A DNA stretch of 64,000 nucleotides, taken from positions 372,001 to 436,000 of the forward strand of contig NZ_PYMH01000002.1 in the NCBI RefSeq assembly GCF_003025555.1, read 5' to 3'. The notes beneath the pieces were generated by a model. That model had not been told where the DNA came from and searched no databases. It saw nothing but the letters and a program-made list of their open reading frames with translations. Positions 19,692 to 28,023 of the stretch are shown here, one piece after another (positions within the stretch are counted from its first letter, which is position 1; every line of letters starts with the position of its first letter). The stretch is from Photobacterium lutimaris. Lineage in GTDB: Bacteria > Pseudomonadota > Gammaproteobacteria > Enterobacterales > Vibrionaceae. Position numbers and translations under genes: made by a program.

Positions 19692-21296
19692 TTAAACCCC
19701 TTGCTCTTTGGCCATCTTGATTGCAATTTTTGGCGCATCCCATAACGATGGCAGCAATATCAACGAGACCGGCACTGCGGTGATAACGATGAAAGATTGC
19801 AGGGCCGACACCCCACCAGAGCCAAGAGAAATCAAAATCAATGCGGTCAGGCCCATCATTACGCCCCAGAAAGTACGGATAAAGGCGTTAGGCTCCGTCT
19901 CGCCACTGATCACCACACTGATGGTATAAGTCATGGAGTCACCGGTGGTCACAATGAAAATAGTGGTCAGAATCAGGAACAAAATCGACACTATCATTGG
20001 AAAAGGCAGCTGCTGAGTAATCGCCAATAGCGCTCCCGGTAAGTTAAAGCCTTCGAAAGCCTTACTGACCGTACCTGGGTCTGCCATCTCAAATGCCACC
20101 CCAGTCCCCCCCACAATGGTGAACCAGAAACAGGTAACTAAAGGGGCCATCACACTGTGGGTCATCACTAATTGGCGAATTGTACGTCCACGGGATATAC
20201 GCGAGATAAAGATAGCCATCATAGGGCCGTAGCCGAGGAACCAGCCCCAGAAAAACACGGTCCACCAGCTTAACCAGCCTTCATCACCACGGTAAGTAGA
20301 CATTGGTATGAAGTTGTCTAGCATGGTACCGACACCTTGCAGATAGCCATTAACAATGAAGTTTGTCGGACCGACCAATAAGATGTAAGCCATCAAGCCA
20401 ACGGCCAAGATAATATTCCAGCGGCTTAAGATTTGAATGCCTCGGTTCAAACCACTCAGGGCAGAAAGGGTATAGATTGCAATGGCAAACAAGATAATGA
20501 TCAACTGAGTGGTGAAGCCATCAGGAATAGCAAACAAGGCATTAAGCGCATAGCTGATCTGCAAACCGAGGAAGCCAATAGGACCAATCGTGCCGGCGGC
20601 TACGGCGATAATGCAGCATGCATCGATAGTGGCACCAATTCCTCCTTTCAGCGCACGCTCACCAAGCAATGGGTAAAGTAATGTACGTGGCTTTAGCGGA
20701 AGACCTTTATCATAATGTAGATGCATTAATACAATCGACGTCAAACAGCCTGTGATCGCCCATGCCAAGAAGCCCCAGTGCATGAAAGATTGCGATAGGC
20801 TGTTAATCGCCTGCTGCCACGGCGTTGTCGCCTCACCATACAACGGCGGCGCACTGACATAATGGGCAATAGGCTCAGCGGCAGCCCAAAATACCCCTCC
20901 TCCAGCAAGTAAGGTACAGAGCATAATCGCGATCCAGCGAAAAGCATCAATTTCAGGCTCATCCAGGTTGCCAAGTTTTACATGCCCCGTCCTGCCCGCT
21001 GCTAAAGCCAGGCCAATCAAGAAAGTCAGTAGCAATAAAATTTGCCAGTAAGGTCCGAAATACTTAACCGACCAGGCAAAGCCGGTATTGACCAAGGAAG
21101 AAAGCAATTCATGGTCAAACAGCGCTAGCACGACAAATAGCGCTAAAAAACCACCGCTTAGCCATAGAACCGGGTTATTAATTCCTAATTTATCAGTGAG
21201 TGTTTCTGTTGTGTGTTGCTCTGCTTGTAAAGACGCAGTGCTAACCGACTCTGTTTTGGTCGCTTCCGTCTTTACCGTATTCATAATCTCAGACAT
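19692..21296 (-). CDS. BCCT-family transporter (betaine/carnitine/choline type)
   Basis: 534 residues with about 12 hydrophobic segments starting near residue 42, after a polar, Thr-rich cytoplasmic N-terminus. The BCCT signature around TM8, FFWGWFLGYGPMMAIFISR, is clear, and GGGVFWAAAEPIAHY in TM2 fits the family. These carriers take up trimethylammonium or similar zwitterionic compounds with Na+ or H+. GGAGACAGTAC precedes the ATG. A hairpin CGGCCTGC/GCAGGCCG (21347-21379) with a T run further down separates it from the dipeptidase gene and may reduce read-through. The position within a catabolic cluster suggests substrate uptake for growth rather than osmoprotection. Confidence 0.93.
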   Translation of the reverse strand: MSEIMNTVKTEATKTESVSTASLQAEQHTTETLTDKLGINNPVLWLSGGFLALFVVLALFDHELLSSLVNTGFAWSVKYFGPYWQILLLLTFLIGLALAAGRTGHVKLGNLDEPEIDAFRWIAIMLCTLLAGGGVFWAAAEPIAHYVSAPPLYGEATTPWQQAINSLSQSFMHWGFLAWAITGCLTSIVLMHLHYDKGLPLKPRTLLYPLLGERALKGGIGATIDACCIIAVAAGTIGPIGFLGLQISYALNALFAIPDGFTTQLIIILFAIAIYTLSALSGLNRGIQILSRWNIILAVGLMAYILLVGPTNFIVNGYLQGVGTMLDNFIPMSTYRGDEGWLSWWTVFFWGWFLGYGPMMAIFISRISRGRTIRQLVMTHSVMAPLVTCFWFTIVGGTGVAFEMADPGTVSKAFEGFNLPGALLAITQQLPFPMIVSILFLILTTIFIVTTGDSMTYTISVVISGETEPNAFIRTFWGVMMGLTALILISLGSGGVSALQSFIVITAVPVSLILLPSLWDAPKIAIKMAKEQGV

Positions 21297-21346
21297 GTAC
21301 TGTCTCCAGCGGTTGGTGGATTTGTCTGGGCAAAAAAGAATATAGG

Positions 21347-21379
21347 CGGCCTGCTTGAATTTATTGGAATGGCAGGCCG
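21347..21379 (-). terminator. Hairpin between dipeptidase and BCCT genes, possible partial terminator
   Basis: CGGCCTGC (21347-21354) pairs with GCAGGCCG (21372-21379), 8 bp, 17-base loop. A run of six T on the minus strand (21332-21337) begins about nine bases after the stem, so termination would be incomplete at best. Confidence 0.45.
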
Positions 21380-21388
21380 TTTATGCTG

Positions 21389-22378
21389 TTACTCAGCGGG
21401 CTGCAAGCCGCTTTGCAAGAACTCGAACCAGTTACCGCCAATGATTTGTCCCGCCTCGGCTTCACTAAACCCTGTCTTGATCAGCCCGTTGTAGATGTTT
21501 TCCATCCCACGGCTACCGCTAAACCAAGGTAAGGCGTCAGGCCAACCAGCATTGCTGGAAGAGCCTTCACCGTAATCCATCACTTTCGACCAGCGGCCAT
21601 TACGCATCCACTCCAGTACCGACTGTGGTTGGTTCAGGCACAAATCGCTCCCGATCCCCAAATGTTCGACACCGACCATATCAGCGGTACGGGCAACCAT
21701 TTGGCAGAAGTCTTCAAGTGTGCATTGGCTGCCATTGGGCAAGTGGAACGGGTACAGGCTAAAGCCCAGCAACCCACCACGATCGGTCAACGCCTTGATA
21801 ACCGCATCAGATTTATTACGCAGCGCATCATGAGCAAATGTCGGGTTAGCATGACTGATACAAATCGGCCGAGCAGATAAGTCTATTGCCTCAAGGGTCG
21901 AGCGCTCGGCACTGTGCGACATATCGATTATCATGCCGACACGATTCATTTCATCGACCACCTGCTTACCGAAGCGGGTAATACCGTTGTCGTTTTGCTC
22001 ATAACACCCTGTCGCCAGCAGGCTCTGGTTGTTATAGGTCAACTGCATAATCAACAAACCCTGACGACGCATCACCTCGACCAAACCAATTTCATCATCA
22101 ATTGGCGAGCAGTTTTGCGCACCAAACATGATCCCGACTTTGCCTTGCGCTTTTGCCGCTTCGACATCAGCCATCGACAGAACGGGCATAATCAAGTCCG
22201 CATTGCGCTCGAACAACAGGTTCCACTCGGCAAAACGACTTAGCGTTTCGCGGGCAGTTTCGTGATACACCAAGGTGGCATGTACGGCATGGATACCACT
22301 CGCCTTCAATGTCTGGAAATACTCGCGATCCCAGTGACAGTACTGCAAACCATCAATGACTATTTGCTGTTGATACAT
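21389..22378 (-). CDS. Peptidase M19 (membrane dipeptidase) family protein, non-canonical metal site
   Basis: A 329-residue TIM-barrel protein of the renal dipeptidase family; no signal peptide, so cytoplasmic. The two C-side ligands are present (His in IDMSHSAERS and in PICISHANPTF). The N-terminal HxD pair of true dipeptidases is replaced (DGLQYCHW instead of DGHND), and the bridging Glu region reads MFGAQN. As I recall it, the dipeptidase-like protein of the Pseudomonas glycine-betaine locus shows the same change, so it may define a subfamily acting on betaine-related compounds rather than peptides. AAGGAG precedes the start; 10 bases separate it from the dehydrogenase gene. Confidence 0.85.
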   Translation of the reverse strand: MYQQQIVIDGLQYCHWDREYFQTLKASGIHAVHATLVYHETARETLSRFAEWNLLFERNADLIMPVLSMADVEAAKAQGKVGIMFGAQNCSPIDDEIGLVEVMRRQGLLIMQLTYNNQSLLATGCYEQNDNGITRFGKQVVDEMNRVGMIIDMSHSAERSTLEAIDLSARPICISHANPTFAHDALRNKSDAVIKALTDRGGLLGFSLYPFHLPNGSQCTLEDFCQMVARTADMVGVEHLGIGSDLCLNQPQSVLEWMRNGRWSKVMDYGEGSSSNAGWPDALPWFSGSRGMENIYNGLIKTGFSEAEAGQIIGGNWFEFLQSGLQPAE

Positions 22379-22388
22379 AGGCCACTCC

Positions 22389-23837
22389 TTAGTAAGGACG
22401 CTGGTAAGCAGTTTTCACGACGGTGTAGAACTCTTTGGCATACTGGCCTTGTTCACGAGGGCCAAAGCTCGACTCTTTACGGCCACCAAACGGTACGTGG
22501 TAATCCGTTCCTGCTGTTGGCAAGTTCACCATCGCACAACCGGTTTGGATCTGCTCTTTGAACAGTGCGCTGGTGCGCAGGCTTTGGGTGATGATGCCGC
22601 CGGTCAGGCCGAAACGGGTATCATTGGCGGTAGCAATCGCCTCATCCAAATCAGACACCTTGATGACACAGGCCATTGGGGCGAAGACTTCTTCTTGGTT
22701 CACTTCCCAACTGTTCTGGGTATTAAGGAACAGTGTTGGCGACATATAGTAACCTTCGTGCTGCAAGCTCAAACGCTCACCACCAAAGGCCAGCTCGGCG
22801 CCACTTTGGCGGGCTTTTTCTACCCAGCCGAAGTTGGCTTCCAGCTGCTTGCTATCAACTACAGGCCCCATAAAGACCCCATCTTCCAGCGCATGACCGA
22901 CTTTAAGCTCGCTCATACGTTTGATTAGCGCTTCTACATAAGCATCATGGATACTGTCCATGACCACCAAGCGTGATGACGCCGTACATTTCTGGCCCGC
23001 ACCCGAATATGAACCCGCTATAGTGGCTTCCACCGCGGTTTGAATATCGGCATCATCAGCAACAATCAATGCATTCTTACTGCCCATCTCAAGCTGGCAG
23101 CGAACGAAATTCGGTGCGGTTGCAGCTGCCACTTTACGGCCTGTTTCAACTGATCCGGTAAAGCTCACCGCTTGAATTTGCTTTGAATTAATCAGTGTAT
23201 CGCCCACTTCAGCACCGCTACCTAGTACAAGGTTGAATGTGCCAGCAGGGAGCCCTTGTCGCGAAATGATTTCGGTTAACGCAACAGCACTGGCTGGAGT
23301 CAGGTTGGCTGGTTTCCAAATTACACTGTTGCCAAACGCCAGTGCCGGCGCAATTTTCCAAGCCGCTGTTGCGGTAGGGAAATTCCAAGGCGAGATAATA
23401 GCCACAGTACCGACCGCTTCTCGGGTCACTTCAACCGAGACCCCGGGGCGAACAGAAGCCGCGTTATCACCCACCTGACGCAATACTTCTGCGGCATAAT
23501 ATTGGAAGAACTGACCGGCACGGTAGATTTCACCACGCCCTTCTGCAAACGGCTTACCTTCTTCGCTTGAAAGTAAACGGCCTAGCTCGTCACAACGAGC
23601 AATCAATTCGTCACCAATAGCTTGCAGCACGGCTAATTTGCGCTCCAATGGTGCTTTTTCCCACTCAGGCTGCGCTGCATTTGCTGCATCAATCGCCTGC
23701 TGGACCTGTGCTTGGCTAGCTTGGGCAAAATCACCCAAATTCTGGCTGATATCCGATGGATTGATGTTAGCCACAGTACGCTGACCAGCTTGCCACTCAT
23801 TACCAATAAAAAGGGATTGCTCTGCTTGAATAGTCAT
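22389..23837 (-). CDS. NAD(P)+-dependent aldehyde dehydrogenase, 2-oxoglutarate-semialdehyde type
   Basis: 482 residues, standard ALDH length. Cofactor-binding PWNFPTATAAWKIAPAL, catalytic Glu in QLEMGSKN and nucleophilic Cys in GQKCTASSRL are intact. The C-terminal stretch VPFGGRKESSFGPREQG followed by AKEFYTVVKTAY closely resembles alpha-ketoglutarate-semialdehyde dehydrogenases of hydroxyproline and sugar-acid pathways. That suggests the pathway ends in 2-oxoglutarate, but a different semialdehyde is possible. Start ATG preceded by AAGGACATAACA. Flanked by RidA (10 bases before) and dipeptidase-like (10 bases after) genes: one operon. Confidence 0.88.
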   Translation of the reverse strand: MTIQAEQSLFIGNEWQAGQRTVANINPSDISQNLGDFAQASQAQVQQAIDAANAAQPEWEKAPLERKLAVLQAIGDELIARCDELGRLLSSEEGKPFAEGRGEIYRAGQFFQYYAAEVLRQVGDNAASVRPGVSVEVTREAVGTVAIISPWNFPTATAAWKIAPALAFGNSVIWKPANLTPASAVALTEIISRQGLPAGTFNLVLGSGAEVGDTLINSKQIQAVSFTGSVETGRKVAAATAPNFVRCQLEMGSKNALIVADDADIQTAVEATIAGSYSGAGQKCTASSRLVVMDSIHDAYVEALIKRMSELKVGHALEDGVFMGPVVDSKQLEANFGWVEKARQSGAELAFGGERLSLQHEGYYMSPTLFLNTQNSWEVNQEEVFAPMACVIKVSDLDEAIATANDTRFGLTGGIITQSLRTSALFKEQIQTGCAMVNLPTAGTDYHVPFGGRKESSFGPREQGQYAKEFYTVVKTAYQRPY

Positions 23838-23847
23838 TGTTATGTCC

Positions 23848-24240
23848 TTATTCCTTTACTGCGGCGTAAACCACTAGCTCAACTAACATTTCTTCACGTG
23901 CCAGCCCGGCAACAACCATGGCTGCACGGTTAGGGTATGGGGCATTGAAGTACTCAGCGTAAACCTTATTAACCGTGGCAAGGTACTCTCGGTCTGTGAC
24001 ATAAATCAGCACCTGTAATACCGAATCCAGCGACTCTCCCGCACACTCCAAGGTATGGGCGAGGTTGTCCAATGTCTTACGGGTCTGGGCCTCGATCCCG
24101 CCTTCCACCACAACGCCATTCTGATCAATAGGGATCTGCGCAGTGTAGAGCGTTCCATTATGAGTAATGGCCCACTCAAGCGGGGCTTTCGATGCAAATA
24201 GAGAGGTTTTGACAGCTTGCTTTTGTTCTTGAAGGCTCAC
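23848..24240 (-). CDS. RidA family protein (enamine/imine deaminase-like)
   Basis: 130 residues. RidA proteins form trimers and hydrolyse reactive enamine/imine intermediates. The conserved substrate-binding Arg is in PNRAAMVVAGL, and the end VELVVYAAVKE fits the family. A GTG at 24240 has GGAG six bases upstream and gives the usual length; longer ATG starts at 24252 or 24291 lack ribosome sites. First gene of the cluster, directly downstream of the divergent control region shared with the LysR gene. Its presence suggests that an imine or enamine arises in the pathway. Confidence 0.88.
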   Translation of the reverse strand: MSLQEQKQAVKTSLFASKAPLEWAITHNGTLYTAQIPIDQNGVVVEGGIEAQTRKTLDNLAHTLECAGESLDSVLQVLIYVTDREYLATVNKVYAEYFNAPYPNRAAMVVAGLAREEMLVELVVYAAVKE

Positions 24241-24394
24241 GCTCAACTCCATTTTGTAATCAAGATGTTTCAAGTTGGTTAAATCATGCACTAACTGTAC
24301 TGATATATCTAACGGTTAATTTTTTACAATTGATAAATTTTATTTAACACTTGATATCAGGCATGATGGATAAAGGGCTTACAGGGAGATAGCA
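24241..24394. promoter_or_regulatory. Divergent control region of the catabolic cluster and its LysR regulator
   Basis: About 150 A+T-rich bases. It contains the interrupted palindrome ATAAA-T-TTTAT near 24334-24344, a plausible LysR-type half-site pair, but no T-N11-A box could be assigned with confidence. Confidence 0.45.
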
Positions 24395-25303
24395 ATGGGC
24401 ATTAAGCTTCAGCAAATGATTCATTTTGTGATGGTGGTCGAAGAAGGCGGATTTCGTGCTGCTGCAAAGCGAGCAAACCGCTCACAGGCTGCACTTTCTA
24501 CTTCGGTAAAAGAACTGGAACGTACCTTGGGGCAAACGCTATTTGAAACCGGGCATAAGGCGCAGCTTACGCCGTTTGGCAAAGTTTCTTATCCGAAGAT
24601 CACCCAATTCCTCAGCATTTACCATGACCTAGATAATGACCTGAAAGCCATCGCTTCTGGCCATCAGGGAAAAGTACGCATCGCGTGTGTTCCTTCTGTG
24701 GCAGCAAAGCTCATTCCCAGCGTTTTGGCTGCATTTTGCGAACGCTACCCCAAAGTCGAAGTCAGCTTGATAGATGATAACGCAGCTGGCGTCGAAGCTC
24801 GGCTACTGGCAGGAGAAGTTGATTTGGCCTTGGGAAATTGCTCGCATTTTGATGATGAAGCGATCTCTTTTACCCCACTGCTTTCAGACCCACTTGGTGT
24901 GGTCTGTCTGCAAGATAACCCCTTGGCCGAATTTGAAGAAGGGATCAATTGGGAAACCTTACTCAAACAACCTTTTATTCGCAATGGCACCTGTACACTT
25001 TTAGAGCCTACCCCTGCCCGCGTACTTAGTGAGAAAGCCCTCTACTCAGTCGAGAACATCACTTCGCTATTTTCAGTCTTAGAGTTAGGCATCGGGATCA
25101 CCACCTTGCCCAAACTGGCCTTCCCAACCAATGAGACCAAGCTTGTCTGGCGACCGCTTATCGACCCACCGCTCAAGCGGGATATAGGCATTTTCCGCCT
25201 AACCGACCGTACTATCTCACCACAGGCCAATGCATTCTATTCGCTTTGTGTTGAATACCTTATGTATACAGGTGAAGCGCTAAATGAATGCATACCCGAT
25301 TAA
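24395..25303 (+). CDS. LysR-family transcriptional regulator of the adjacent cluster
   Basis: 302 residues: N-terminal winged helix-turn-helix (about 1-60, AAKRANRSQAALSTSVKELE) and a periplasmic-binding-protein-like effector domain (about 90-295). CAGGGAGATAGCA precedes the ATG. Divergent orientation next to the RidA gene is the classic layout for a LysR activator of a catabolic operon, so it probably senses the pathway substrate or an intermediate. Effector unknown. Confidence 0.88.
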   Translation: MGIKLQQMIHFVMVVEEGGFRAAAKRANRSQAALSTSVKELERTLGQTLFETGHKAQLTPFGKVSYPKITQFLSIYHDLDNDLKAIASGHQGKVRIACVPSVAAKLIPSVLAAFCERYPKVEVSLIDDNAAGVEARLLAGEVDLALGNCSHFDDEAISFTPLLSDPLGVVCLQDNPLAEFEEGINWETLLKQPFIRNGTCTLLEPTPARVLSEKALYSVENITSLFSVLELGIGITTLPKLAFPTNETKLVWRPLIDPPLKRDIGIFRLTDRTISPQANAFYSLCVEYLMYTGEALNECIPD

Positions 25304-25521
25304 AGATGATGACCTTTCAATACCCTGTCGTGTACCCGTCAAGCCTCCACAAAGCGGAGCCTTATCAGGTCGTTGAAAAATTTAACCTTGTTTTCAAGAC
25401 TAAAATTTATGGGCCGATCTTTAAAACCTTGATAAATACCCAGTTATTTGTTCAATAAATAGACTACTATGTTGAAGAGGCAACGAGCCCAACTGCATAT
25501 TGATGTGTCGTGGAGGATGCT

Positions 25522-26385
25522 ATGTGGCAAGCAATTTCTCACCAACTTTCTGAGGTATTGGATAGACCGTTCAAAATCAGCGAAAAGGAAGTTCTTGAAG
25601 GCGGTGACATTAATGAATGCTACTGCATCGGAGACGGTAATGAGCGTTACTTCGTTAAACTTAACGACCGCGAACGGCTTGTCATCTTCGAAACAGAAGC
25701 AGAAAGCCTGAGGATGCTCAACGAGACAGACTGTATCCAAGTCCCCCAGTTTGTCCACCTTGGTGCCAGCAAAGACCGTGCATTTATTGTGCTCAATTAC
25801 TTGCCGACCAAAGTCATCGATAACCAGTCAGCTTACACCCTTGGCGAACAACTGGCGCGTATGCATGCTTGGGGCGATCAAGGGGAATACGGCTTTGACC
25901 TCGACAACTATATCGGGTTAACCCCACAACCCAATCAATGGTGCCGTAAATGGTGTCGTTTCTTTGCTGAACAACGTATTGCCTGGCAACTGCAGCTCTG
26001 CTCCGAAAAAGGCATTGAGTTTGGCAATATCGATATGATCACCAGCAAAGTTATCGATTTGCTTGTCCATCACCAACCCAAACCATCATTGCTCCATGGT
26101 GACCTTTGGCATGGTAATACCGCTGTTACTGTCACTGGGCCGATCATTTTTGATCCTGCCAGCTACTGGGGGGATCGTGAATGCGACATCGCCATGACAG
26201 AATTATTTGGTGGCTTCCCTCCTAGCTTCTACGAAGGATACCAGTCGGTGTGGCCTTTGGGTGATGGCTATGAAGAACGTAAGGCTCTCTATAACCTATA
26301 CCATGTGCTCAACCACTGTAATTTGTTTGGCGGCAGTTATATAACACAAGCTGAACAAATGATGGACCAGTTAGGGCTTAGATAA
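25522..26385 (+). CDS. Fructosamine/ketosamine kinase family protein (YniA-like)
   Basis: 287 residues with the aminoglycoside-phosphotransferase/FN3K kinase fold. The Brenner-type catalytic loop reads LLHGDLWHGN and the metal-binding Asp lies in IIFDPASYWGD, both diagnostic of the FN3K group (HGDLWxGN). Human FN3K phosphorylates fructosamines for deglycation; bacterial YniA-type proteins are less well characterised. Start at 25522 is fixed by GGAGG five bases upstream; an ATG 12 bases earlier overlaps that site. It stands alone between unrelated genes. Confidence 0.9.
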   Translation: MWQAISHQLSEVLDRPFKISEKEVLEGGDINECYCIGDGNERYFVKLNDRERLVIFETEAESLRMLNETDCIQVPQFVHLGASKDRAFIVLNYLPTKVIDNQSAYTLGEQLARMHAWGDQGEYGFDLDNYIGLTPQPNQWCRKWCRFFAEQRIAWQLQLCSEKGIEFGNIDMITSKVIDLLVHHQPKPSLLHGDLWHGNTAVTVTGPIIFDPASYWGDRECDIAMTELFGGFPPSFYEGYQSVWPLGDGYEERKALYNLYHVLNHCNLFGGSYITQAEQMMDQLGLR

Positions 26386-26929
26386 GCTCAGCTTTTCGCA
26401 CTACGCGGCCAAGGCGACATAAACGAGCCATGCTGGAGTAAATACCTGCTCCAGCTTAAGGCGGCACGCTCTGGCAAACCACAACCAGAGGTTTATACCC
26501 AACGGGCTTCAAGGTACTTGGGCAGACATCAATACTACTGACCTAAAACTTAACTCGTTACTCGAAGCAAATAAGCAACTTATTGCATTTATGCGGTGAC
26601 ATTACATGTTGAAAAATGTGTAAATCAAACCATCATATTTTTTGCATCTTTTTATCCAGCCGATTCATACCTAAAATGTTCCATAACTGACCTAACATTT
26701 ATTTCATCAATATAAACAAAAATTTGTACGTCCAGTCTTTTTTCGCTATCTGATCTTTACCTGTTCGTTATTTCCCATAAATTTCTATCGCTTCAAACTT
26801 TATAGTTAATTTGAGGCGAAAACGAATGCTTAACGCTAAAGTTAAATCATTGAGTTGAACCTGTCGCGTTCACAAGAATGATTGCAACTGGGATGCCCAT
26901 TCTTGTTGTAAGTTTGCAAGGAGTACACA
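26386..26929. other. Long intergenic region with three hairpins
   Basis: No gene was seen. Two consecutive hairpins with 10-base loops follow the kinase gene: GCTGGAG/CTCCAGC (26432-26455) and CTCTGG/CCAGAG (26469-26490); neither has a T run. The middle is A+T rich (26590-26800) and probably holds the promoter of the next gene. A third hairpin, ACAAGAATG/CATTCTTGT (26872-26906), lies in the leader of the CPXCG gene. Confidence 0.5.
26872..26906 (+). promoter_or_regulatory. 5' leader hairpin of the CPXCG gene
   Basis: Nine-base arms ACAAGAATG and CATTCTTGT enclose 17 bases, ending 12 bases before the AAGGAG ribosome site. It could modulate translation or mRNA stability; no known motif. Confidence 0.4.
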
Positions 26930-27133
26930 ATGAATAACTTTACTGAGCAGACGGTAGCCTGCCCACATTGCGGCCACAATATCCATATTACCCTTGATGC
27001 CAGTGCTGGTAGCCAAGAGTTTTATGATGACTGCCCCGCCTGCTGTCATGCTATCCACCTAAATATGCAAGTCGATGACTTACACAAGACCATCAATTTA
27101 TTTGTCGACGCCGATGATGAGCAAATATTCTAA
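26930..27133 (+). CDS. CPXCG-motif cysteine-rich protein (zinc-ribbon-like)
   Basis: A 67-residue acidic protein. Two Cys pairs, CPHC (residues 11-14) and CPAC (about 35-38), form a predicted zinc ribbon, as in the Cys_rich_CPXCG family of gammaproteobacteria. Function of the family is unknown. AAGGAG lies before the ATG. It is convergent with ribE and shares a terminator. Confidence 0.88.
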   Translation: MNNFTEQTVACPHCGHNIHITLDASAGSQEFYDDCPACCHAIHLNMQVDDLHKTINLFVDADDEQIF

Positions 27134-27177
27134 ATTTGGGTCTTGGATTGAACGGTATAACGAATTGGAAGGAACAA

Positions 27178-27205
27178 AAAACCCCTACTGATAAGTAGGG
27201 GTTTT
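27178..27205. terminator. Bidirectional terminator between the CPXCG gene and ribE
   Basis: AAAACCCCTACT pairs with AGTAGGGGTTTT (12 bp, GATA loop), with A and T runs on both sides. Confidence 0.92.
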
Positions 27206-27240
27206 CTTTATATAAAACCTTACTTTTTATATTGGATAAT

Positions 27241-27855
27241 TTACCCTAGACCTTTTTCTGCCAGTACCCTTTCTACGGTATCAACAATGGCTTGGGTTTG
27301 TGGATCAATTTCTATATTGACTTTAGCGCCTATCTGCTTCGCACCAAATAATGTTCGTTGCAATGTTTCAGGAATTAAATGCACGCAAAAGCGAGACTCT
27401 TCCACTTTGCCAATGGTCAATGAGCAACCGTCTAAGCCAATATATCCCTTTCTTAATATATATTTATTGTATGACTCAGGAATTTCAAACCAAATTGTGG
27501 TGTTATTTGGCGAGACTTCAATATCAACAATCTTGGTCACGGCGTTAATGTGACCAGACATTGAATGGCCACCAATTTCATCACCAAACTTTGCTGCACG
27601 CTCAATATTTACGCTCTCTCCAACACGCAGCTCACCAAGATTTGTCACTGCTAACGTTTCTTGCATCAGATCGAATGAGACATTGTCTCCTTCCAGCTTG
27701 GTTACCGTTAGACAGCAACCATTGTGGGCGACAGAAGCGCCCACTTCTAGCCCATCACGCATCTTGCCGAACAAACGGACAACGTGAGTTTGAAACGCTT
27801 CTTTTTTATCGATGGCGATAACTTCGGCTGTACCCTGAACAATTCCGGTAAACAT
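27241..27855 (-). CDS. ribE: Riboflavin synthase alpha subunit
   Basis: Makes riboflavin from two 6,7-dimethyl-8-ribityllumazine molecules. 204 residues, two homologous lumazine-binding barrels: the first starts [12 protein letters not shown], the second begins near residue 98 ([11 protein letters not shown]). The start at 27855 follows AGGAG; an upstream in-frame ATG gives an unrelated hydrophobic extension. In many gammaproteobacteria this gene is divergent from norM; here a GGDEF gene lies between the two. Confidence 0.95.
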   Translation of the reverse strand: MFTGIVQGTAEVIAIDKKEAFQTHVVRLFGKMRDGLEVGASVAHNGCCLTVTKLEGDNVSFDLMQETLAVTNLGELRVGESVNIERAAKFGDEIGGHSMSGHINAVTKIVDIEVSPNNTTIWFEIPESYNKYILRKGYIGLDGCSLTIGKVEESRFCVHLIPETLQRTLFGAKQIGAKVNIEIDPQTQAIVDTVERVLAEKGLG

Positions 27856-27900
27856 AACAACTCCTGCTGGTAAGCTAACTTTCAGCATGTTAACAGCAAA

Positions 27901-27945
27901 CCAACGTAGTAAAAAGTAAGCCAACGTAGTAAAAAGCAAGCCAAA
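27901..27945. repeat. Two-copy 20-bp tandem repeat upstream of ribE
   Basis: CCAACGTAGTAAAAAGTAAG (27901-27920) is followed directly by CCAACGTAGTAAAAAGCAAG (27921-27940) and a 5-base partial copy. It lies in the divergent region between ribE and the GGDEF gene. It looks like a recent local duplication and may alter promoter spacing. Confidence 0.9.
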
Positions 27946-28023
27946 TTGCACTCTTAAGCTTAACCTTATATCCTCAACACATATTCACTCATTTCTTACC
28001 GATCACATTGAGTTGGACTCAAC

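Noticed and set aside
17102..25303. Assignment of the cluster to glycine betaine or carnitine degradation
   Set aside because: No Rieske oxygenase, dimethylglycine or sarcosine oxidase, or CoA ligase/transferase gene is present, so the known pathways do not fit.
26386..26500. REP/BIME-like element after the kinase gene
   Set aside because: The two hairpins differ in sequence and no further copies were noticed in the window, so a repeat family is not supported.
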